This document shows, in pieces, positions 57,835-64,000 of a stretch of DNA of 64,000 nucleotides. The position numbers and the translations under genes are program-made. The notes under the pieces are model-generated. The model had not been told where the DNA came from and did no database searches. It worked only from the letters and a program-made list of their open reading frames with translations. The stretch is from BAIKAL-G1 sp943370385. Lineage in GTDB: Bacteria; Cyanobacteriota; Cyanobacteriia; PCC-6307; Cyanobiaceae. Every line of letters begins with the position of its first letter. Position 1 is the first letter of the stretch. The stretch spans positions 62,001 to 126,000 of the forward strand of contig CALRQT020000007.1 in assembly GCA_943370385.1 (NCBI GenBank). The letters run 5' to 3'.

Positions 57835-58545
57835 TCAAAGGGCGCCGGCGGACGGCATAAGGGTGAGATCCTCCACAACTTGGGAGGCGGGCTGCTGGGC
57901 CAGATAAAGGAGGGCTTCAGCCGCAGTGTCTACGCAAAGCATGGCACGGCGGTCGAAGGAACTGTGAACGGTCTCGCTGTCCCAAAGGGGCGTATTCACC
58001 GCACCCAGGGTGAGGGTGCTGACCCTGATCCCATGGGAGCGTTCCTCTTCCGCCAGGCAGCGACTGAAGGACGCCAGGGCCGCCTTGCTGACGCAGTAGG
58101 CCCCCCAGTCGGGGAAGGCCTGGCGGGCCGCATGGCTACTGACATTGATGATCAAACCACCAAGCCCCTGGCGCAGGGAAGGTAGAACGGCCTGGCAGAC
58201 CTGAAAGACACTGGTGAGGTTCAGTTGAACCAGCCATTGCCATTCGGCCAGGGGCATTTCTGCAAGGGACGCCGTAGCGGCAACCCCGGCATTGTTGATC
58301 ACCACGTTGGGCCGCAAGCCCCGATCCAGCAGCTCGGCCAGGGCCGGAGCGATCGAATCAGCAGCCCCAAAATCAATCCCGGCGGTTTCGACCCGGACCC
58401 CGAGGGGAGTCAGTTCGGCAGCCAACGCGCCTAGGGCACCGGTGTTACGCGCCACCAGCAGCAGGTCATACCCCGCTTGGGCAAACAGGCGGGCGCTGGC
58501 GGCGCCAATGCCTTTCGACGCTCCGGTAATCAGGGCAACGGGCAA
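57835..58545 (-). CDS. Short-chain dehydrogenase/reductase
   Basis: 236 residues. Classical SDR features: VALITGASKGIGAASARLF (cofactor loop), VINNAGVAATASL, LIINVSSHAAR with catalytic Ser and YCVSKAALASF (YxxxK). A TTG at 58545 is used. The substrate is unknown; the gene neighbours (folE, accA) suggest a conserved order but not a shared pathway. It could have a role in pterin reduction, which is speculation. Confidence 0.88.
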   Translation of the reverse strand: MPVALITGASKGIGAASARLFAQAGYDLLLVARNTGALGALAAELTPLGVRVETAGIDFGAADSIAPALAELLDRGLRPNVVINNAGVAATASLAEMPLAEWQWLVQLNLTSVFQVCQAVLPSLRQGLGGLIINVSSHAARQAFPDWGAYCVSKAALASFSRCLAEEERSHGIRVSTLTLGAVNTPLWDSETVHSSFDRRAMLCVDTAAEALLYLAQQPASQVVEDLTLMPSAGAL

Positions 58546-58673
58546 GACCGGTTACGACGCCGCTGCGGCGGTCGCCAAGGATTGGAAGACAATCTTAAGA
58601 GCCGGTTGGCCGCAACTGGAGGGCCGTGGCCCCAACCAGGCGCCCAACTGGCGGATCGGTCCAGCCCAGCCCC

Positions 58674-59666
58674 CTAGCCCTGGGCGGCAGCGCCCGTCAA
58701 AACGCCCCCGTCGAGGAACTGCCCCATGCGCCGGAACTTGGCATAGCGCTGCTCGATGAGCTCCAGCTCACTGCGCTGCTGCAGGTCGGCCAATTGCTCC
58801 AGCAGGGCCCCGCGCAGGGTCTCGGCGGCCTGCAGCGGCGCCCAGTGGTTGCCGCCTGAGGGTTCGGGTAACACCGCGTCAATCAGGCGAAGGCGCAGCA
58901 GGTCATCGGCTGTGATCTTGAGGGCCTCGGCGGCCACCGGCGCCTTGCTGGCATCGCGCCAGAGAATCGAGGCGCAGGCTTCGGGGCTGGCCACGGTGTA
59001 GACGCTGTGCTCAAACATTAGTAAACGATCGGCCACGCCAATGCCAAGGGCGCCGCCGGAGCCGCCTTCACCGATCACGGTGGCAATAATCGGCACCCGC
59101 AGGCGAAACATCTCGCGCAGGTTGACGGCAATAGCCTCACCTTGGCCCAATTCTTCCGCCAGCACGCCCGCATAGGCACCGGGGGTATCGATGAAACTGA
59201 TGATCGGCAGCCGGAAGCGGTCGGCATGGTCCATCAGCCGCATCGCCTTGCGGTAGCCGCCGGGAGAGGCCATGCCGAAGTTGCGGGCGACATTCTCCTT
59301 GGTGTCGCGTCCCTTCTGTTGGCCGAGCAACACCACCGATTGGTCGCCGATGCGGCCGATGCCACCGACGAGGGCCTGGTCATCGGAACCGCGGCGATCA
59401 CCATGGAGTTCGTACCACTCATCGGTGAGCACCTGGATGTAATCGAGGGTGCTGGGGCGCTGGGGGTGGCGGGCCACCTGGATTTTCTGGGCCGGTGTAA
59501 GGCTGCTGAAAATTTCAACCCGTCGCCGGGCCGCCAGGGTTTCCAGCTGGTGCAGCTGTTGGCTGACGTCCACCTCGGAGTCCTTGGCCAGCTGGCGGAT
59601 CTGCTCGATCTGCTCCTCCAGTTCCACCAGGGGTTTTTCGAACTCCAACAGTGGACGGCGGGCCAT
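58674..59666 (-). CDS. accA: Acetyl-CoA carboxylase carboxyltransferase subunit alpha
   Basis: Transfers carboxyl from biotin to acetyl-CoA, giving malonyl-CoA for fatty acid synthesis. 330 residues from the ATG at 59666 (MARRPLLEFEKPLVELEEQI); GRDTKENVARNFGMASPGGYRKAMRL region, IDTPGAYAGVLAEELGQG, and SGGALGIGVADRLLM are standard. It is followed by aar and ado upstream on the same strand, linking malonyl-CoA supply with alkane synthesis. Confidence 0.97.
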   Translation of the reverse strand: MARRPLLEFEKPLVELEEQIEQIRQLAKDSEVDVSQQLHQLETLAARRRVEIFSSLTPAQKIQVARHPQRPSTLDYIQVLTDEWYELHGDRRGSDDQALVGGIGRIGDQSVVLLGQQKGRDTKENVARNFGMASPGGYRKAMRLMDHADRFRLPIISFIDTPGAYAGVLAEELGQGEAIAVNLREMFRLRVPIIATVIGEGGSGGALGIGVADRLLMFEHSVYTVASPEACASILWRDASKAPVAAEALKITADDLLRLRLIDAVLPEPSGGNHWAPLQAAETLRGALLEQLADLQQRSELELIEQRYAKFRRMGQFLDGGVLTGAAAQG

Positions 59667-59774
59667 AAACGGGAAGGGAATGGGGGTGGAAACCACTGGG
59701 ATAGGAAACCCGTGGGAGGGGAAACCAGTGGGAGGGGAACCGCCACCAGGCGAGGCTGGCGCGGGGATTGGTCC

Positions 59775-60830
59775 CTAGACGGCGGCGAGCACCGCCCCAG
59801 GGGTGGGGGGAGCAGGGAGCTCCAGGCCCAGGGCCCGGAAGCCATGGCGCAGGGAGGCTTCACCGACCCAATCCATGGACTCCAGACTGATGTTGTTGCG
59901 GCCCCAGCTGAAATTGGTGTGGCGCGCTTCGAAATCAAGAATCATCGCCTCGGCAAAGCAGGCAAACATCTGGCGCTGGGGTTTGGCCATTTCGGCTACC
60001 TCCATCATCTGCCAGCCGATGTCCTGCCAGAACTCCACAATGCCGCCCTTAAGCACATGCACGTCATCACTGACGAATTTGCTGTCAAGATTTTTGGGGT
60101 AGCCGCCATCCACCATCAGACAGGGCTTGCGCAGGCTGCTGGCGTCAATACTCAGGCCCTGGGGCAGGCTCGCCACCCAAACGACCACATCGGCCTCGGC
60201 CAGGGCGTCTTCGAGGTCCAGGATTCGCCCGCTGCCCAGGGAGGCCTGGAGGTCGATCAGGGGTTGGGGGCGGCGGGCCACCAGCAGCAGTTCCCCCACG
60301 CCGGAGCGTTGCAGCCAGCGGCAGCAGGCACTGCCAATGTCGCCGCTGGCGCCCACCACGGCCACCTTGGCGGTGGCCAGGTCGATTCCCAACTTGGGGG
60401 CGTTCTCCTCGACCTGGCGGCAGATCACCCAGGCGGTGTGGGTGTTGCCGGTAGTAAAGCGCTGCCAGTCCAGGGCGGTGGCGCTGACGCGCTCCTCCTT
60501 GAGCAGGTTGAAATCCTCAAAAATGATCGAGGTAAAGCCGCCCAGGGCCGTGATGTCGATACCGCTCTTCTGGGCCAATTCCATGGCCTTGATCACCTTG
60601 CGCTTGGCCGTCTTGAACCGGCGCAACATCTCCGGCACAAACACCGAATCGATATAGGCACCCTCAATGGTCTGGCCCGTGGGACTGGTGACAGTCACCC
60701 GCTCCACCAGCTGGGGCGGAGCACTGCACCACATGTCCAGGTCGCCGTCGGCGTACTCCTCGAAGCCCAAGCTGCGGGCCTTGTTGCGGGCCTCTTCGAA
60801 GCTGGTGGAATGACCGATCAGACCGAACAT
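59775..60830 (-). CDS. aar: Long-chain acyl-[acyl carrier protein] reductase
   Basis: Reduces fatty acyl-ACP to fatty aldehyde with NADPH, the first alkane-biosynthesis step. 351 residues from the ATG at 60830 (MFGLIGHSTSFEEARNKARS). The catalytic Cys is in MFACFAEAMILDFE, and the nucleotide loop is VAVVGASGDIGSACCRWL. The open frame upstream to 60893 has no family resemblance. ado, encoding the next enzyme, is 117 bp upstream on the same strand. Confidence 0.97.
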   Translation of the reverse strand: MFGLIGHSTSFEEARNKARSLGFEEYADGDLDMWCSAPPQLVERVTVTSPTGQTIEGAYIDSVFVPEMLRRFKTAKRKVIKAMELAQKSGIDITALGGFTSIIFEDFNLLKEERVSATALDWQRFTTGNTHTAWVICRQVEENAPKLGIDLATAKVAVVGASGDIGSACCRWLQRSGVGELLLVARRPQPLIDLQASLGSGRILDLEDALAEADVVVWVASLPQGLSIDASSLRKPCLMVDGGYPKNLDSKFVSDDVHVLKGGIVEFWQDIGWQMMEVAEMAKPQRQMFACFAEAMILDFEARHTNFSWGRNNISLESMDWVGEASLRHGFRALGLELPAPPTPGAVLAAV

Positions 60831-60947
60831 GAAGCCGTCAGGGAAGGGGCGTAATGGCTGCGGATCCGGGACAATCCCGGCAGGTCCGGCCATCTTGCCA
60901 CTGGCACCGGCCCGGGGAGCCCCGTTGGGGGGCTGGCGGCTGGGAGC

Positions 60948-61685
60948 TCAGCCCACCAGGGCGGCGGCGGCCATCTTGGCAATTTCCCGGTTGGTGAAGC
61001 CCACTTCCACCAGGGCTTCCTGGTAGGAGGACAGGAAATCGGCCATCAGATCTTCCTGCTCCATCTGCAGCACGGCAGCATCGGCGGCCACCTGCTCGAG
61101 CATCTTGCGCACCAGGGGCAGGTTCTGGCGGTTGGCCTGCTCGAGCTCCTCGCGGGCCGTGTCCAGGTTGGCCTTGAGCCATTCCTGGCCGTAGTTGAGG
61201 TGGGTGTATTCGTCCTTGACGACCCCTTCGGTGATCTTGCGGGCGAAGGGATCGGCCACAGGGATATAGATGTGATAAGCGGAGATCGCAAAGGCCTCGA
61301 TCAAGATGGCCTGGATCAGCAAGCAGGTCACCACCTTGCCTTCGGCCAGGGCCGTTTGGAAGTTCTGGTGGAGGGGCGAGAAAAACTCCTTGGCGAAGGG
61401 CATGTCAGCGGTGACGCCCAGGTTGTTGGCACAGGCGGTGAAGCCGCGCATGTGCTTCAGCTCCATGCGGGCCAACCGGGTGAGCTCTTCAGCCTGCTCA
61501 GGGATCAGGGTGCCGATCGAGATGTAGTTGTCGTGGGCTTCCTGCTCGCCCTCAATCACGATCGCGTTGATGCGGCTGTAGGCATCCTTATAGGTGTCGC
61601 TGCTGAAATCGGGCAGGCCCAGGGCTAGGGAGTCAACCGCTTCGGCGCCGCTGGGGCTGGCCACTGCGGTTTCAAGGGTTGCCAT
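60948..61685 (-). CDS. ado: Aldehyde-deformylating oxygenase
   Basis: Non-heme di-iron enzyme converting fatty aldehydes to alkanes and formate. 245 residues; iron ligands in EGEQEAHDNY (Glu), ARMELKHMRGF (Glu, His), ILIEAFAISAYH (Glu) and KDEYTHLNYGQEW (Glu, His). ATG at 61685; a longer frame exists upstream but lacks similarity. Operon-like with aar. Sits next to a creatininase-family gene, the typical picocyanobacterial arrangement. Confidence 0.98.
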   Translation of the reverse strand: MATLETAVASPSGAEAVDSLALGLPDFSSDTYKDAYSRINAIVIEGEQEAHDNYISIGTLIPEQAEELTRLARMELKHMRGFTACANNLGVTADMPFAKEFFSPLHQNFQTALAEGKVVTCLLIQAILIEAFAISAYHIYIPVADPFARKITEGVVKDEYTHLNYGQEWLKANLDTAREELEQANRQNLPLVRKMLEQVAADAAVLQMEQEDLMADFLSSYQEALVEVGFTNREIAKMAAAALVG

Positions 61686-61839
61686 GGCTACCGGATTCAG
61701 GAAGGGAGTGGCCTTGACTGTAACCATCCCCAGCGGAAACGGGCTGGCTGGGGGGCCGGATCCCCTGACCGGCTGATCGCCGCCCGGCGTGGGGGAAGGG
61801 AACCGCGCCATCAAGGCCCAGGGATTCAACAACGAGGGA

Positions 61840-62631
61840 CTAGGGCCCCGTAGGGGGCCAGTTGCTGCGCAGCAGATTGGTGAGCAGTTCGCCCCATCCC
61901 GCCACCAGGCGGCCAAACAGGGCCTCACCGAGGGCCCCATCGGCCCCGCTGACATCGCCGATCACCCCTGATTCGGACAGGTCCGCAGTCCGCCAGGCCA
62001 GGGGCACGGCCCCCTCCAGGCTCCAGCCCTCGGGAGGCTGGGGGCCGTCCAGGCCATCGCGGGGCCGATGCGGTCCCACCAGGTCTGGCGCCAGGTGCAA
62101 CATCAAGCTGGTTTCGGCCAGGCCGGCATGCAAGCCCTGGCGCCGCTCCGGCTGGGGCACCAGGGCCGACAGGCCCGGCGGGCCGCTCCAGAGGAAACAG
62201 GGCAGCACGGCCAGGGAGGGATGGCGAGAGCGCAGTTCCCGGGCCGCCACCTGCAGGAGGGCGATCTGGCCGCCATGGGCGTTGAACAACACCAGGCGCT
62301 GGAAGCCAGCCTCCGCCAGCTGACTGCCCACGCTCACCACCAGGGAGACCAGCAGCTCAGACGGCAGGCTGAGGGTGCCAGCAAAGCCCAGGTGTTCGGG
62401 GGAGAACCCCAGGCTCTGGCAGGGCAGGCGCCAGATCGGCAGTTCGGGATCGAGTTGGGCCAACACCGCATCGGCCACCCGTTCGGCAAAGATTGCGTCC
62501 GTGGCCAGGGGCAGCTGGGGCCCGTGTTGCTCAATCGCGCCAAAGGGCCAGAGCACGGTGCTGCCGCCCTGGCGGGCGGCCTCCGCCAGCTGGGGCCAGG
62601 CCAGCCGATCCAGACACCGTGGCGCGGGCAT
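61840..62631 (-). CDS. Creatininase family amidohydrolase
   Basis: 263 residues. VLWPFGAIEQHGPQLPLATDA, LFNAHGGQIALLQVAARELR and DLSESGVIGDVSGADG are the metal-binding motifs of the creatininase/MftE-like family (Glu-Gln-His-Gly, Asn-x-His-Gly, Gly-x-x-Gly). Members vary in substrate, so I give only the family. The ATG is at 62631. Divergent from the S1-domain gene. Confidence 0.88.
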   Translation of the reverse strand: MPAPRCLDRLAWPQLAEAARQGGSTVLWPFGAIEQHGPQLPLATDAIFAERVADAVLAQLDPELPIWRLPCQSLGFSPEHLGFAGTLSLPSELLVSLVVSVGSQLAEAGFQRLVLFNAHGGQIALLQVAARELRSRHPSLAVLPCFLWSGPPGLSALVPQPERRQGLHAGLAETSLMLHLAPDLVGPHRPRDGLDGPQPPEGWSLEGAVPLAWRTADLSESGVIGDVSGADGALGEALFGRLVAGWGELLTNLLRSNWPPTGP

Positions 62632-62686
62632 GGCTTGGCTCGATCGGGCGTCCCTACAGTGTGCGGCTTAGAGCATTCCCTTGGTC

Positions 62687-64000
62687 ATGGCCGGATCCGG
62701 CACCCCCCAGCCCCCCCAGCCACCGGCCAAGCCTGCCCAGTCGCTGGCCGCCAGGCCCCAGGGCCCCAACCGCACCCCGGCCCCAGCGCCGGTACGCAAG
62801 CCCCCCCAGGTCCTGCACATCAGCAAAAAGGACGAACAACAGCGGCTTGAGCAGGAGGCCAATGAGGCCCGTCAGGCCGCCGAAGCGGCCCTGCAACGGG
62901 CGGCCGACCTGGAGGCCGCCGCCCGGGCCGGCCGCGGCGAAGCGCCCCTAGCCCCCCAACGGCCCACCACGCCAGCCAGCGCGACCCCAGCCCCCGTTAG
63001 CGACGAGGAGCGCTTCGACATGGGAAGCATGGAGGGGCTCACCATGGCCGACCTGTTGGGACCCGATTCCAGCCGCCAGCGTCGCTCCGGTGGCGGCAGC
63101 AGCGGTTCGGCCCGGATGGTTGGCAACGCAGGCGCCAGCCCCGAACGGGGCCAGGAGCGGCCCTCGACGCCAGCGCGCACCGTCGACGATTTCGATTTCG
63201 ATGAGGAAGCTTTCCTTGCCGCCCTCGATGAAAACGAGCCGATCGGCACCACCGGCGAGGTCGTCAGTGGCGTCGTCCTCAGCGTCGAAAGCGATGGGGT
63301 GTATGTGGATGTGGGCGGCAAGGCCCCCGGCTTCATGCCCAAGGCCGAAGCCGGCCTTGGGGTGATCACCAACCTCAAGGAGCGCTTCCCCAAGGGCACC
63401 GCCGTGCAGGTGCTGGTCACCCGCGAGCAGAACGCCGATGGCATGGTGACGATCAGCGCCCGGGCCCTGGCCCTGCGCCAAAGCTGGGAGAAGGTGCGCC
63501 AACTGGAGAAGGACGGCAAGGTAGTTCAGGTCAAGGTGAGCGGCTTCAATCGGGGTGGCGTGACCGCCGACCTGGAGGGCCTCCGCGGCTTCATCCCCCG
63601 CTCCCAGCTCCAGGACGGCGAAAACCATGAGGCCCTGGTGGGCAAAACCTTGGGTGTGGCCTTCCTGGAGGTGAACCCGGAAACCCGCAAACTGGTGCTC
63701 TCGGAGAAGAAGGCGGCCACCGCCGCCCTGTTCACCAACCTGGAGGTGGGCCAACTGGTCGAAGGTCAGGTGGTGGCGGTCAAGCCCTACGGCCTCTTTG
63801 TCGATCTCGGCGGGGTGAGTGGCCTGCTGCACCATTCGGCGATCACCGGCGGCACCATGCGCGACCTGCGCGAAATCTTTGACCAGGGCGACCGGCTCAA
63901 GGCCCTGATTACCGAACTCGATCCCGGCCGGGGGCGGATCGCCCTCAACACGGCCCTGCTGGAAGGCCAACCCGGTGAATTGCTGATCGCCAAGGACACG
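62687..64000 (+). CDS. S1 RNA-binding domain protein, N-terminal part (cut by window edge)
   Basis: 438 codons are present and the frame continues beyond 64000. A Pro/Ala-rich leader with a charged coiled-coil-like stretch (KKDEQQRLEQEANEARQAAE) is followed by three S1 domains: GEVVSGVVLSVESDGVYVDV from residue about 188, KVVQVKVSGFNRGGVTADLE, and GQLVEGQVVAVKPYGLFVDL. It is of the ribosomal protein S1 (Rps1-like) or Nbp1-type class found in cyanobacteria. The C-terminus is outside, so a precise call is not possible. Confidence 0.88.
   Translation, partial: MAGSGTPQPPQPPAKPAQSLAARPQGPNRTPAPAPVRKPPQVLHISKKDEQQRLEQEANEARQAAEAALQRAADLEAAARAGRGEAPLAPQRPTTPASATPAPVSDEERFDMGSMEGLTMADLLGPDSSRQRRSGGGSSGSARMVGNAGASPERGQERPSTPARTVDDFDFDEEAFLAALDENEPIGTTGEVVSGVVLSVESDGVYVDVGGKAPGFMPKAEAGLGVITNLKERFPKGTAVQVLVTREQNADGMVTISARALALRQSWEKVRQLEKDGKVVQVKVSGFNRGGVTADLEGLRGFIPRSQLQDGENHEALVGKTLGVAFLEVNPETRKLVLSEKKAATAALFTNLEVGQLVEGQVVAVKPYGLFVDLGGVSGLLHHSAITGGTMRDLREIFDQGDRLKALITELDPGRGRIALNTALLEGQPGELLIAKDT

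Noticed and set aside
59142..60854. 570-codon plus-strand ORF opposite accA and aar
   Set aside because: Antisense shadow of two well-recognised enzymes; His/Gly/Gln-rich composition.
1..64000. tRNA, rRNA or CRISPR array
   Set aside because: I read through the larger intergenic gaps by eye and saw no T-arm consensus GGTTCGAATCC within a cloverleaf, no rRNA sequence and no regularly spaced repeats; a covariance-model scan (tRNAscan-SE, Infernal) would be decisive.

Overview
The window is chromosomal DNA from a high-GC picocyanobacterium, most likely of the Cyanobium / freshwater Synechococcus type. The evidence is psbA (D1), Psb28, a PsaM-like peptide, NdhD, a CRR6-like NDH-1 assembly factor, light-dependent protochlorophyllide reductase, GUN4, menaquinone/phylloquinone genes and the cyanobacterial alkane pair (acyl-ACP reductase and aldehyde-deformylating oxygenase) beside accA. 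Genes are dense, on both strands, often overlapping by 4 nt, and many start with GTG or TTG. I saw no rRNA, tRNA or CRISPR array.

Layout. 1-5.5 kb: glgA (cut by the window edge), an L,D-transpeptidase, menB, menD, signal peptidase I and a DUF760 protein. 5.6-11.3 kb: DUF4336, psbA with its own terminator and a 387-bp upstream region, a GTPase-like membrane protein with a degenerate G domain, and two conserved hypotheticals, one with an Arg/Gly repeat. 11.3-15.9 kb: trpS, DUF2605, thrS and glk. 15.9-25.4 kb is an accessory island lying between intact glk and a decayed second glk fragment that sits just before thrB. It holds a divergent DUF350 / membrane protein / Gly-rich peptide / membrane spermidine-synthase-like / DUF4178 cluster, a DUF2256 zinc-ribbon gene, an IS3-family insertion with recognisable ends and a 4-bp target duplication that interrupts a small gene, and a nicotinamide-salvage pair (nadM-nudix and nadV). 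25.5-39 kb: thrB, ndhD, an M3 oligopeptidase, a lipase-like hydrolase, a methyltransferase, small conserved proteins, an anti-sigma-like ATPase, GUN4, MnmH, psb28 and two consecutive AI-2E-type permeases. 39-46.3 kb: a minus-strand run rsmA-ispE-DUF3082-(31-aa ORF)-pdhB-secD-secF-small membrane protein, then a secreted hypothetical and yraN. 46.4-54.1 kb: pentapeptide-repeat protein, cation/proton antiporter, DUF305 protein, por, psaM-like, CRR6, TauE-like exporter and a lipoate-ligase-like protein. 54.2-64 kb: M50 protease, trpF, folE, SDR, accA, aar, ado, creatininase-family amidase and the start of an S1-domain protein.

Most of the window is ordinary core genome: photosynthesis, quinone and isoprenoid synthesis, fatty acid to alkane conversion, Sec export and translation. 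The part that needs explaining is the 15.9-25.4 kb island. Its right edge carries a glk remnant with an in-frame stop, and inside it there is gene decay, IS insertion, frameshifts and several hairpins near translation starts.
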